Shown here piece by piece: positions 43,275-52,537 of a DNA stretch of 64,000 bases (position 1 is its first letter; every line of letters begins with the position of its first letter). The stretch covers positions 186,001 through 250,000 of the forward strand of contig CAWAOM010000004.1 in NCBI GenBank assembly GCA_963783695.1, given 5' to 3'. This stretch comes from BM003 sp963783695. GTDB taxonomy: Bacteria > Pseudomonadota > Gammaproteobacteria > Steroidobacterales > BM003. A program made the position numbers and the translations under genes. The notes beneath the pieces were generated by a model, which saw only the letters and a program-made list of their open reading frames with translations, was not told where the DNA came from and ran no database searches.

Positions 43275-44259
43275 TAATTATCTTGCCGAATTGGGTGTTG
43301 CCCGCCATGTAACGGTGGGCATCGGCGGTTTCTGCCATTGGAAAATAACGGTCGACATGCAGCTTCAGCTTGCCATCGTCCAGCCCTTCGCTGATTGCGT
43401 GAACCGCGGCGGCAGTGGCCTGATCGTGCTGCAGCAGAGTAAACACCGTGTAGCCGCGGACATGCAGGTTCTTGCCGATAAGTGGTCCTGCCGGCAGGGT
43501 CATGTCGCGGGTATCCAGCAGACCGTAAAGGAAATACCAGCCTTCCGGCCGGCAGGCCTCGAGGTGGGCGTTGAGCATCGGTCCGCCGACCGGGTCAAAA
43601 ATGATATCGGCGCCACGGCCATCGCTTATCTCACGGATGCGGGCCAGATAGTCGTCCTTGTTTACGTCAATAACATGGTCAGCGCCGAAATCGCGGAGCC
43701 GCTCGACCTTGGCCGCGCTTGTGGTCGTGGCAATTGACGTTGCCCCGAACATGTTCGCGATCTGAATTGCCGCCAGCCCGACCGAACTGGAGGCGGCGCA
43801 AATTACGACGTGCTGACTCTCGCCGCACTTGCTGACGAATTGCAGTGCCCCCCATGCGGTCAGGTATTGCATCCAGATGCCGCCGGCATCGGCGTCGGAG
43901 ACCGACGATGGTGTATGGACGAACAGCCGCTCGGGGAGAGTTACGTATCTGGCGACCGCACCGGAGCGCGATTCATCCAGCACCCCCGGCAGACTACCCA
44001 CCCGGTCCCCGGGCTTATACCGGGTCACGCCCGGGCCGATGGCTTCGACGATGCCGCCTGCCTCCTTGCCTGTGCGGCTGGGAAGGTCCGGCATCCGGAG
44101 ATATTGGCCCTCGCGGAACAATAATTCGGCGCGGTTGAGGCCGGCCGACGTGCAGCGGATGCAAAGTTCGCCCGGACCCGGTTCGGGTTCGTCGAATTCG
44201 GCAATATGGAGCACCTCGGGACCCCCGAGACGATCGAACAAAACAGCCTGGTTTTTCAT
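43264..44259 (-). CDS. Zinc-free MDR oxidoreductase (quinone oxidoreductase-like)
   Basis: 331 residues. The N-terminal GroES-like domain has ELCIRCTSAGLNRAELLFREG and KEAGGIVEAIGPGVTRYKPGDRV. The NADPH-binding loop is VICAASSSVGLAAIQIANMFGA near residue 150. The catalytic-zinc ligands of alcohol dehydrogenases are absent, as in zeta-crystallin/quinone oxidoreductases. Enone or quinone reduction is likely; substrate unknown. Last gene of the long minus-strand block; 53 bases after the DksA-like gene. Confidence 0.9.
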   Translation of the reverse strand: MKNQAVLFDRLGGPEVLHIAEFDEPEPGPGELCIRCTSAGLNRAELLFREGQYLRMPDLPSRTGKEAGGIVEAIGPGVTRYKPGDRVGSLPGVLDESRSGAVARYVTLPERLFVHTPSSVSDADAGGIWMQYLTAWGALQFVSKCGESQHVVICAASSSVGLAAIQIANMFGATSIATTTSAAKVERLRDFGADHVIDVNKDDYLARIREISDGRGADIIFDPVGGPMLNAHLEACRPEGWYFLYGLLDTRDMTLPAGPLIGKNLHVRGYTVFTLLQHDQATAAAVHAISEGLDDGKLKLHVDRYFPMAETADAHRYMAGNTQFGKIIINP

Positions 44260-44312
44260 TTTCGCTCCTCCGTGCTCATTGCCGCGGCAACGGTGGCGGC
44301 GACGGGTTTGCG

Positions 44313-44651
44313 TTATCCCTCGGCGCGATCGGCGCAGTCGATGCAGCGGGATGCAAAGGGCACGGCCTCAAGACGGGCGGCGCTGATTTTGCTGCCGCAA
44401 TCCTGGCAATTGCCATAATCACCGTTATCTATTTGTTGCAGTGTGCGGTTGATCTGATCGAGTTCGCGGCGGGCCGCCGTTCCGAGTGCGTCGACGACTT
44501 CCTCGTTTTCGCGCTCGGTGGCCTGATCCTCGAAATCGCTCGGCAGTGGGACATCCTGGTGCCGCACTTCGGCCGAGATCTGCGCAATTCTCTCCATCAA
44601 CTCCTGTTGTCGGATGCGTAAGCGAGTTTTGATTTTTGCGAAATCTTCCAT
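44313..44651 (-). CDS. DksA/TraR-type C4 zinc-finger protein
   Basis: 112 residues, shorter than DksA (about 150). A coiled-coil N-terminal region (RLRIRQQELMERIAQISAEV, then EREN EEVVDALG with the acidic tip) and the C4 zinc finger CQDCGSKISAARLEAVPFASRCIDC. It matches small DksA-like proteins that bind in the RNA polymerase secondary channel, but it lacks part of the coiled coil of true DksA. 12 bases after gpmA, hence likely co-transcribed with central-metabolism genes. Confidence 0.88.
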   Translation of the reverse strand: MEDFAKIKTRLRIRQQELMERIAQISAEVRHQDVPLPSDFEDQATERENEEVVDALGTAARRELDQINRTLQQIDNGDYGNCQDCGSKISAARLEAVPFASRCIDCADRAEG

Positions 44652-44663
44652 TGGCTGGCAGTC

Positions 44664-45419
44664 CTATTGCTGTCCTTGCTGGAGCTGCGCCGCGACCGCT
44701 TCCTGAGCTGCCCGCACCGCGTCCGGGTCTCCGAGAAAGCGCTGGTCCAGCGCCTTGAGGTTGTCGTCCAGTTCATAAGCCAGCGGCACTCCGGTGGGGA
44801 TATTCAAACCAACGATTTCGTCGCGGCCGAGATGCTCCAGCTCCATGACCAGTGCCCGCAGGCTGTTGCCGTGGGCCACGATCAGGACGTTCTCACCGTT
44901 TCTGAGGCGTGGCGCGATATAGGTTCGCCAATGCGGCAGGACACGATCCAGCGTCGTGGCGAGGGACTCAGTCGCGGGAAGCCGGTCGCTGTCGATGCCT
45001 GAGTAGCGGCGGTCGAAACGCGGGTGACGCGGATCGTCCGCTTCCAGTGCGGGCGGCTCGACGTCGTAACTACGGCGCCACGTCTGCACCTGCTCCATGC
45101 CGTATTTGGCCACGGTCTCGGCTTTGTTCCGTCCCTGCAACGAACCATAGTGACGCTCGTTGAGCACCCAGTTGCGGTCAACCGGTAGCCACATCATGTC
45201 CATTTCGTCGAGGACGAGCCAGAGAGTTCGGATTGCCCGTTTCAGTACTGAAGTAAATGCGATATCGAACTCATAGCCGGCTTCTCGCAGTGCGATTCCG
45301 GCATCGCGCGCTTCGATCCGGCCCTTGTCGGTGAGATCTACGTCGGTCCAGCCAGTGAAAAGATTTTCGAGGTTCCAGGTGCTTTGACCATGTCGCAACA
45401 ACACCAGTTTTCCAGTCAT
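44664..45419 (-). CDS. gpmA: 2,3-bisphosphoglycerate-dependent phosphoglycerate mutase
   Basis: 251 residues, the length of dPGM enzymes. LVLLRHGQSTWNLENLFTGWTDVDLT has the phosphorylated His11; NERHYGSLQGRNKAETVAKYG and VLIVAHGNSLRALVMELE complete the catalytic site. It interconverts 3- and 2-phosphoglycerate in glycolysis and gluconeogenesis. It lies 56 bases after the NAD-GDH gene and 12 before the DksA-like gene. Confidence 0.96.
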   Translation of the reverse strand: MTGKLVLLRHGQSTWNLENLFTGWTDVDLTDKGRIEARDAGIALREAGYEFDIAFTSVLKRAIRTLWLVLDEMDMMWLPVDRNWVLNERHYGSLQGRNKAETVAKYGMEQVQTWRRSYDVEPPALEADDPRHPRFDRRYSGIDSDRLPATESLATTLDRVLPHWRTYIAPRLRNGENVLIVAHGNSLRALVMELEHLGRDEIVGLNIPTGVPLAYELDDNLKALDQRFLGDPDAVRAAQEAVAAQLQQGQQ

Positions 45420-45475
45420 TTGATCTTTTCCTTGAGTTCTTATCGCAGGCTTCTTGCGCCAGGAGGACCGCCCGG

Positions 45476-48400
45476 TCAGGCTGTCATTGCAAGTTTGCGA
45501 ATCTCCTGGAGAGCCACCGACAGCGTCGGAAAATCGAGGCTGCCGGACGCGCGCATTTCCTTTAGAACACGCTTGCTATGGGACACCTTTTCGGCCGAGT
45601 TGTCCAGCCAGGCCAGCACAACATCGTGTGGTGTTCCCGAATTGTCGATAGATAAAATCTGAAACGTCAGGCGCCGGTGCAGCATGAAGAGATTCTCGCG
45701 CAGACTGCTGCGGGCGACGGCCTGCCAGCGTCCTTCGACCTTGAGGCCTTCAATCTCGTCGCGCAGCCAGTCGAGCCCGAGCCCCATGCCGAGTTCGAAA
45801 TAAACAGCTCCGGCCTGGCGAGCAGGCGTGCCGGTGAGACGCGCAACCTCGACGATATCCATCGCCGAGAAAGAGGCCGGCAAGGCCGCGACCTTGACCG
45901 CCAGACGATTGGGCACACCAATGTCCAGATATAGTCGCACGGTTTCGTCATAGCGCTTCTTCAGCCGCCCGATCAGCAAACCGGGCAGGTCCTTGAGCAA
46001 ATTGCGCACGCCGGGTTGTAGCCGTGACACCCAGTCTTCGATCGCCGGCGACCCGTCGACCTGTTGTAGCAACCACATGGTTGCGTATCGCAACAGCCGG
46101 GTGGTCTGGAACATCATCGAATACTGCACGTTGGCGTGAATAACATTGTCGATGTTTTCGATCTGGGCCCAGGTCGTGCGAATCCCGAATACCTCACGCA
46201 CAATCGCATAGGCACGGGCAATGCGGCCGACATCGGCGCCGGTCTCCTCCTGCATCCGCAATGCGAACACCGGACCCATACGATTAACGACACTGTTGCT
46301 TACAAGGGTCGCGATAATCTCACGGCTCAGTGGATGTTTCGGCATCGTCTCGCTGTACCGGCGCTGCAGGGGATGGGGGAAATACAGCTGCAACTCACGC
46401 GCCAGGTAGCGGTCCTCAGGGACGTTAGACCGGATCAGTTCGTCGTACAGCGCGATCTTGCTGTAGCTCACCAGCAGCGACAGCTCCGGACGGGTAAACC
46501 CCTTGCGCTGGCGCCGCCGCTCACCGAGAGTCTCGTCGTCGGGCAGGAATTCCAACGCGCGATTGAGGCGGCCTGCGCGTTCCAGCGCGCGCAGCACAAA
46601 TGCGTGCTCATTGAGCCTCTCGATTGCGTGCGCCTCCATCATGCTGATGGCCTGGGTCTGCAGGTAGTTGTTACGCAGTACCAGTGCGGCGACCTCGTCG
46701 GTCATTCCCGCCAGCAGTTTGTCGCGGCGGGCCGGTGTCAGGCGCCGGTCCTCGGCAACCAGGTTGAGCAGGATCTTGATGTTGACCTCGCGGTCCGAGG
46801 TGTCGACACCGGCGGAATTGTCAATAAAGTCGGTGTTTATCCGGCCCTCGTTCAGCGCATATTCGATACGTCCGAGCTGGGTGAATCCGAGATTGCCTCC
46901 CTCCCCGACGACTTTACAGCGCAATTCGCCGGCATTGACCCGCACCGGGTCGTTGCTGCGGTCGCCCGCGTCGGCATTGGCTTCGCTGCTTGCCTTGACG
47001 TAGGTGCCAATACCTCCGTTCCACAACAGGTCGACCGGCATCATCAGGATCGCGCGAATCAGCTCCTGCGGTGTCATTATCTCCGCTTCGCTGCCGAGCA
47101 TCTGCTGCATCTCGGGACTGAGCGGGATCCGTTTCTCGGCACGTGAGAAGACACCCCCGCCGGCAGAAATCAGGTTGTAATTGTAGTCGGTCCAGCTCGA
47201 TCGCGGCCGCTCGAACAGACGCAGTCTCTCGTCGTAGCTTGCCGCCGGATCAGGGTCCGGATCGATAAAAATATGGAGATGATTGAATGCCGCAAGCAGG
47301 CGCGTATGCCGCGACTGCAACATACCGTTGCCAAACACGTCGCCGCTCATGTCGCCGATGCCGGCGACGCTGAACGGCTGCGTTTGCACATCAACGGCTA
47401 TTTCGCGGAAATGACGCTTGACGGCTTCCCAGGCGCCGCGCGCGGTGATGCCCATTTTTTTGTGGTCATAGCCGGCCGACCCACCCGACGCGAACGCATC
47501 GCCGAGCCAGAAGTCGTACTCAGCAGCAACGGCGTTGGCAATATCCGAGAAGGTTGCCGTGCCCTTGTCCGCTGCCACCACCAGGTAATAGTCGTCGTCG
47601 TCGCGGCGGCGCACGCCGGGCGGCGCTACCACTGCACCATCGACCAGGTTGTCAGTGATGTCGAGAAGGCCGCGGATGAAGGTCTTGTAACAACTGACCA
47701 CCTCTGCCTGGATAGCGTCGCGCTTGCCCGTGGGGAGCTGCTTGCAAAAGAACCCGCCCTTGGCGCCAACCGGGACGATCAGCGTGTTCTTGACGTTCTG
47801 GGCTTTCATCAGCCCAAGCACCTCGGTCCGGAAGTCCTCCCGCCGGTCGGACCAGCGCAGGCCGCCGCGCGCCACCTTGCCGCCGCGCAGGTGAACGCCT
47901 TCCACTCGCGGCGAGTAGACGAATATTTCGAACTCGGGCCGCGGCAGCGGTAGCTCCGGAACCAGTTTCGCATCCAGCTTGAAGGAGATATACGGCTTTG
48001 GCCGGCCGCCATCGTCGGGCTGGTAGTAATTGGTCCGCAGCGTCGCCCGGATTACTCCGCGAAACGCCCGCAGGATGCGGTCTTCGTCCTGGCTGTTGAC
48101 CGTGTCGAGGGCGCTATCGAGGGCGTCTGCCATATCCTCGATTTTGCGTTGCCGCGAGCGGCTCTTGCCGGGGTCGAAATAATTGCCGAACTTCGCCGCC
48201 AGCAGCTGGGCAACCTCCGCATTGCGCAACAGGACTTCTTCCATGTAGGTCTGGCTGTACGGAATGCCGGTCTGCAGCAAATAACGGCAGTAGGCGCGGA
48301 GCATGGAGGTAGAGCGCCAGTCGAGGCCTGCCTCGAGAATCAGGCGGTTGAAACCGTCATCTTCGATGTCGCCCTGCCACACCGCTGCAAACGCGTCGGT

Positions 48401-50305
48401 AAAGCGCTCGGCGATGTCCTTGAGCCGAACTGGCGATTTCTCGGGCAACGACATCTCGAAATCCTGGATCCAGACCTGGTCGTCGGCCATGCGCATCCGA
48501 TACGGGCGTTCCGCGATGACTTTGAGGCCCATGTTCTCGAGTAGTGGCAGGGCATCGGACAGCGGAATCGGTTCACCCTTGCGATACACTTTGAAACGCA
48601 GGCGACTGTCTCCCATGTCTGCCGGGCGGAACAGCTTCATCACAGGGCGGGCGGCGGTTTCATCGAGTTGCAGCAAATGCCCGATGTCATCGACCGCCGT
48701 GACCGGATCGAAATCCTCGGTATAGGCGGCCGGGAAACAGTGACCGAAACGGCGGAACAGTTTGAGTCCCGTTTCTTCGCCGCTGTTATCGATCAGAGCG
48801 TCGCGGAGATTGTCTTCCCAGGTGCGAACGGCCTCGGCAATGCGTTTCTCCAGCGACCCAATTGCGATACGCGGAGATTGGCCCGGTTTTAGCCATACGA
48901 TAATGTGGACGCGCGCGAGTTTCGAATCCGCCAGTTGCACTGTGTGCTCGGTTTTGCGGCCATTGCAGGCCTCCATGAGGATCGCCTCGATACGCTCGCG
49001 AACCTGAGTGCTGTACTTGTCGCGAGGTACGAAAACCAGGCACGAGATAAAACGGCGAAACTCATCGCGGCGGACGAATAGCTTGACCCGCTGCCGTTCC
49101 TGCAGATCGAGTATTCCCTTGGCGATTCTTGCCAGGTCCTCGATCGAGATCTGAAACAGTTCGTCGCGTGGGTAATTGTCGAGCACATGGACCAGGGCTT
49201 TGCCGCCGTGGCTTGAGCGCTCGAGTCCGGACAACTCGAGGACCTTCGCCGTTTTGTAGCGAAGTAGCGGTATCTGCCGCGGATTGCGGCTATACGCGGT
49301 CGATGTATAGAGGCCGAGAAAACGTTGTTCGCCGGTGACATTGCCGTTTTCGTCGAATCGCTTGATTCCTACATAGTCGAGATTGGTCGGGCGGTGTACG
49401 GTTGAATTGGAACTCGCCTTGGTAATGACCAGCAACTCGCTGGCCCGCGACCGCGGCCGGATACTCTGGGTCAGGCCCGGCGTTGATTCGTCGCCGGCCC
49501 GGGTCGAACCGCGCCGGAGAATGCCGAGCCCGGTACCGACGATTGCATGCAGGTGGCGATCATTGTCTGCTTCGACCAGGTCGTATTCGCGGTATCCGAG
49601 AAAGGTGAAATGATCCTGCTCCATCCACTCGAGGAAATTGATCGATTCCTCGACGGTTTCGGCGTCGAGCGGGGGAGGGTTCCGGCGCAGGTCGGAGCAG
49701 ATCTCCAGCAAACGATTCCGCATTTTCGCCCAGTCGCGCACGGCGGACCGCACATCGCGCAGTCCGGCCCGAATGCGCCTCTCGAGGCGGGTGAGGATCT
49801 GCGGGTCCGTTTCCCTGTCGATCTCGACCAGAATCAGCGATTCCGGGTAAATCTTCGCCGCCGCGTCCGCGGCCTCTTCCATTGCGACGATATTGCCCTT
49901 CGCGTCGCGGCGAAAGTTGATGATCGGATGTACCGTCAGATGGACTGTGGATCCCGCCGAATTGAGTAGCATTGCAACCGAGTCGACCAGAAACGGCATA
50001 TCGTCATTGACGGTTTGCACGATTGTGTGGGTCGGGGCCCACGACCCGCCGTTGTCCTCGGGGTTGTATACGCGAACTTTCGGCCGGCCGCGGCGCCGCT
50101 GCATGGCAAATTGCAGATGAGACCATGCCGCTGCCGCCAGGTCCTCAGCGCTGCGCGCGATGAGATCCTCGGCCGCGACATTGCGGTAATATTCTCTTGC
50201 AAAATGGCCTGCGTCGAATGGCACATCGTCATCCGCCAACGCGGTCATCGCATCGGCAATGGCGTCGATTATTTTCTCGTGAGCGTCGGTAAGCCTGCGC
50301 CGCAT
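45476..50305 (-). CDS. NAD-specific glutamate dehydrogenase, 180-kDa (L_180) class
   Basis: 1609 residues from MRRRLTDAHE; a 47-codon upstream extension is unsupported. N-terminal regulatory region with ACT-like repeats (HTIVQTVNDDMPFLVDSVAM; FTFLGYREYDLVE). The central catalytic GDH domain has RGGLRWSDRREDFRTEVLGLMKAQ near 800-830, VPVGAKGGFFCKQLP with the catalytic Lys, and the NAD-binding region DKGTATFSDIANAVA and GGSAGYDHKKMGIT. The long C-terminal helical region is also family-typical. It oxidises glutamate to 2-oxoglutarate plus ammonia. It follows the E1-E2 genes by 61 bases, consistent with an amino-acid catabolic block. Confidence 0.96.
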   Translation of the reverse strand: MRRRLTDAHEKIIDAIADAMTALADDDVPFDAGHFAREYYRNVAAEDLIARSAEDLAAAAWSHLQFAMQRRRGRPKVRVYNPEDNGGSWAPTHTIVQTVNDDMPFLVDSVAMLLNSAGSTVHLTVHPIINFRRDAKGNIVAMEEAADAAAKIYPESLILVEIDRETDPQILTRLERRIRAGLRDVRSAVRDWAKMRNRLLEICSDLRRNPPPLDAETVEESINFLEWMEQDHFTFLGYREYDLVEADNDRHLHAIVGTGLGILRRGSTRAGDESTPGLTQSIRPRSRASELLVITKASSNSTVHRPTNLDYVGIKRFDENGNVTGEQRFLGLYTSTAYSRNPRQIPLLRYKTAKVLELSGLERSSHGGKALVHVLDNYPRDELFQISIEDLARIAKGILDLQERQRVKLFVRRDEFRRFISCLVFVPRDKYSTQVRERIEAILMEACNGRKTEHTVQLADSKLARVHIIVWLKPGQSPRIAIGSLEKRIAEAVRTWEDNLRDALIDNSGEETGLKLFRRFGHCFPAAYTEDFDPVTAVDDIGHLLQLDETAARPVMKLFRPADMGDSRLRFKVYRKGEPIPLSDALPLLENMGLKVIAERPYRMRMADDQVWIQDFEMSLPEKSPVRLKDIAERFTDAFAAVWQGDIEDDGFNRLILEAGLDWRSTSMLRAYCRYLLQTGIPYSQTYMEEVLLRNAEVAQLLAAKFGNYFDPGKSRSRQRKIEDMADALDSALDTVNSQDEDRILRAFRGVIRATLRTNYYQPDDGGRPKPYISFKLDAKLVPELPLPRPEFEIFVYSPRVEGVHLRGGKVARGGLRWSDRREDFRTEVLGLMKAQNVKNTLIVPVGAKGGFFCKQLPTGKRDAIQAEVVSCYKTFIRGLLDITDNLVDGAVVAPPGVRRRDDDDYYLVVAADKGTATFSDIANAVAAEYDFWLGDAFASGGSAGYDHKKMGITARGAWEAVKRHFREIAVDVQTQPFSVAGIGDMSGDVFGNGMLQSRHTRLLAAFNHLHIFIDPDPDPAASYDERLRLFERPRSSWTDYNYNLISAGGGVFSRAEKRIPLSPEMQQMLGSEAEIMTPQELIRAILMMPVDLLWNGGIGTYVKASSEANADAGDRSNDPVRVNAGELRCKVVGEGGNLGFTQLGRIEYALNEGRINTDFIDNSAGVDTSDREVNIKILLNLVAEDRRLTPARRDKLLAGMTDEVAALVLRNNYLQTQAISMMEAHAIERLNEHAFVLRALERAGRLNRALEFLPDDETLGERRRQRKGFTRPELSLLVSYSKIALYDELIRSNVPEDRYLARELQLYFPHPLQRRYSETMPKHPLSREIIATLVSNSVVNRMGPVFALRMQEETGADVGRIARAYAIVREVFGIRTTWAQIENIDNVIHANVQYSMMFQTTRLLRYATMWLLQQVDGSPAIEDWVSRLQPGVRNLLKDLPGLLIGRLKKRYDETVRLYLDIGVPNRLAVKVAALPASFSAMDIVEVARLTGTPARQAGAVYFELGMGLGLDWLRDEIEGLKVEGRWQAVARSSLRENLFMLHRRLTFQILSIDNSGTPHDVVLAWLDNSAEKVSHSKRVLKEMRASGSLDFPTLSVALQEIRKLAMTA

Positions 50306-50366
50306 CAGCCTGGTTCTCCCCGCGATGGAATGGCCGGTATTGTAGCCGCCCGCTTCGGACGGTGCT

Positions 50367-51527
50367 TTAGTTTTGCCGCTGCAGATCCGCGATCGCCGCA
50401 GCCAGAAACCGGCACGACTCCGCGCCGGTAACACAACGATGGTCAAAGCTCAGCGACAGTGGCAGGCGTCGCCGCACCGCAAGCTCTGTTCCTGTCGCAA
50501 CCGCGTCGCGGCGGATTGCGCCGGCGCCCAGTATCGCAACGCCCGGCGGCACAACCACTACTCTCGCGTAGCGACCGGCGAGCATGCCGAAATTCGACAG
50601 CGTGATCGCGCTGCCGCGCAGGTCCGCGGGTGCTAATTGGCGTTCGGCGGCGGCCTTTTTAAGTTGCTGCAATTCCTTGCGCCGATTGCCTGATGTCGCT
50701 GCGCGAACATCACGCATTACCGGCACGATCAGCCCATTGGGCGTATCGACAGCGATACCAATATCCAGCTGCGGCAGTTGTCTGCGCCGCATCGACGCGG
50801 CATCGAATTGTACGTTCAGCGCCGGCTCCGCCGCGGCGCCCTTGCAAATGGCTCGCAAGAGCCGGAGTGTCACATCCTGACCGTCTTCCCAGCCATTGAT
50901 ATCGGCATCGTCGAAAATGCTTGCATGGCAAATCTCAGCGTTCGCCCGGGTCATGCTTTGCGCCATGGCCCGGCGCAGGCCGCGCAGTGTCTCCCAGTCT
51001 GCGTCATCGGCATTGCTACCAGCCGCGGTTGCTGACTGTGCGGCAGCTTCGACATCGCGGCTGGTCACTTGTCCATGTGCACCACTGCCGGCGACCGTTT
51101 CGATATCTACGCCGAGGCGTTTAGCCAGTACGCGAACAGCCGGGATTGCCCTTGTCCGGCCCGCACGCCGCCGCCCGGTTCCGGCAACCGCCTGTTCGAC
51201 CATGACTGTATCGCCGACCGGCATCATGCCGACGACGGTGCCGGCATCGGCGCTGGTCCCGCCAGGTTGATCGTGACCGGAGTCAGACCCGCCCTCGAGT
51301 TCGAAGTCGACCAGTGGGCCGCCCGTTTTTACGAAATCACCGGCGCTCGCATGCAATTTCACGACCGTGCCACTGAACGGCGATGGCACCTCGACCACGG
51401 CCTTGGCGGTTTCGACCGAGACCAGTGGTGCGTCCGCGCTTACATGATCGCCGGATGCTACATGCCAGGAGACAATCTCGGCCTCGGGCAAACCCTCTCC
51501 AAGATCGGGTAGCAGAAATGTTTTCAC
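50367..51527 (-). CDS. 2-oxoacid dehydrogenase E2 (dihydrolipoyl acyltransferase)
   Basis: 386 residues. Lipoyl domain (1-75) with the lipoylated Lys in VETAKAVVEVPSP; peripheral-subunit-binding domain near 125-160 (AIPAVRVLAKRLGVDIETVAGSGAHGQVTSRDV); catalytic domain from about 170, with LSFDHRCVTGAESCRFL carrying the active-site His. The usual Asp of HRxxDG is Thr, a variant common in this E2 subgroup. It is the acyltransferase core of the complex with the two E1 genes just upstream, most likely for branched-chain 2-oxo acids. No E3 gene is in the window. Confidence 0.93.
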   Translation of the reverse strand: MKTFLLPDLGEGLPEAEIVSWHVASGDHVSADAPLVSVETAKAVVEVPSPFSGTVVKLHASAGDFVKTGGPLVDFELEGGSDSGHDQPGGTSADAGTVVGMMPVGDTVMVEQAVAGTGRRRAGRTRAIPAVRVLAKRLGVDIETVAGSGAHGQVTSRDVEAAAQSATAAGSNADDADWETLRGLRRAMAQSMTRANAEICHASIFDDADINGWEDGQDVTLRLLRAICKGAAAEPALNVQFDAASMRRRQLPQLDIGIAVDTPNGLIVPVMRDVRAATSGNRRKELQQLKKAAAERQLAPADLRGSAITLSNFGMLAGRYARVVVVPPGVAILGAGAIRRDAVATGTELAVRRRLPLSLSFDHRCVTGAESCRFLAAAIADLQRQN

Positions 51528-51544
51528 GGAGTCATCCTCGGCTG

Positions 51545-52537
51545 TCAGTCCTCGAGCGTCACACGCACGGCATCGAGAATTCTCGCGACACCCGGAAGGT
51601 AATCCCGCTCGAGCCGGTACAACGGCATGACCGTGTCGAAACCGGCAACACGCTGAATCGGAGCCTTGAGGTCGAAAATACCGTGTTCCGCGACCAGCGC
51701 GGCAATTTCAGCGCCGACGCCGCAATTTCGCGCTGCCTCGTGCACGATCACGAGCCGCCCGGTTCTGGTTACCGACTGCAGTATCGTGTCGATATCGAGC
51801 GGGCTGATTGTGGCAACATCGATGACCTCGGCGCTAATGCCGTCGCCGCGCAGTGCGTCCGCCGCCTGCAGCGTTTCATGGATTATTGCGCCCCAGGTGA
51901 CGAGGGTGACATCTTCGCCCTCGCGTAGCGTGTAACAGACATCCAGGGGAAGTGCAGCGCCGTCATCGGTGACCTCCTGGCGGGCCAGCCGGTAGATGCG
52001 TTTGGGTTCGAGAAAAACGACCGGATCCGGGTCGCGCATCGCAGCCAGTAGCAGTCCGTAGGCGCGCGCGGGCGAAGAAGGGATGACAACGCGCAGGCCG
52101 GGCATGTGGGCGAAGATCGATTCCGTGCTCTCTGAATGGTGCTCCGGCGCGTGAATGCCGCCGCCGAACGGCGCCCGCAGTACCATCGGGCATGACAGCC
52201 GGCCACGTGTCCGGTTGCGCAAACGGGCTGCGTGATTGATCAGTTGGTCGACGGCGGGGTAGATAAAGCCCATGAACTGGATTTCGGCGACCGGTCTGAG
52301 GCCCTCGGCCGCCATGCCGATCGCCATGCCCGCGATCATTCCCTCCGCCAGCGGCGTATCGATGACCCGATCCGCTCCATATTTTTGCTGCAGCCCGTCG
52401 GTGGCCCGAAACACGCCACCATTGACGCCGACGTCCTCGCCCAGAACGATCACGGTTTCGTCGTGTCCCAGCTCCCAGGCCAGCGCGGCGGTGACCGCAT
52501 CGATCAGCGTGAGCTCGGCCACCTCAGTCGTCGCCAT
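51545..52537 (-). CDS. 2-oxoacid dehydrogenase E1 component, beta subunit
   Basis: 330 residues. The start MATTEVAEL lies inside the E1 alpha 3' end (14-base overlap); MPGP four codons upstream is possible. Transketolase pyrimidine domain: TVIVLGEDVGVNGGVFRATDGL near residue 30, RVIDTPLAEGMIAGMAIGMA near 58, FMGFIYPAVDQLINHAA near 85, and the C-terminal VVIPSSPARAYGLLLAAM and DLKAPIQRVAGFDTVMP. With E1 alpha it binds ThDP and decarboxylates the 2-oxoacid. Resembles branched-chain more than pyruvate enzymes, but specificity is not certain. Confidence 0.93.
   Translation of the reverse strand: MATTEVAELTLIDAVTAALAWELGHDETVIVLGEDVGVNGGVFRATDGLQQKYGADRVIDTPLAEGMIAGMAIGMAAEGLRPVAEIQFMGFIYPAVDQLINHAARLRNRTRGRLSCPMVLRAPFGGGIHAPEHHSESTESIFAHMPGLRVVIPSSPARAYGLLLAAMRDPDPVVFLEPKRIYRLARQEVTDDGAALPLDVCYTLREGEDVTLVTWGAIIHETLQAADALRGDGISAEVIDVATISPLDIDTILQSVTRTGRLVIVHEAARNCGVGAEIAALVAEHGIFDLKAPIQRVAGFDTVMPLYRLERDYLPGVARILDAVRVTLED

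Noticed and set aside
46136..47146. 336-codon open frame antisense to the NAD-glutamate dehydrogenase gene
   Set aside because: No domain or ribosome site; the GDH frame is continuous and well supported.
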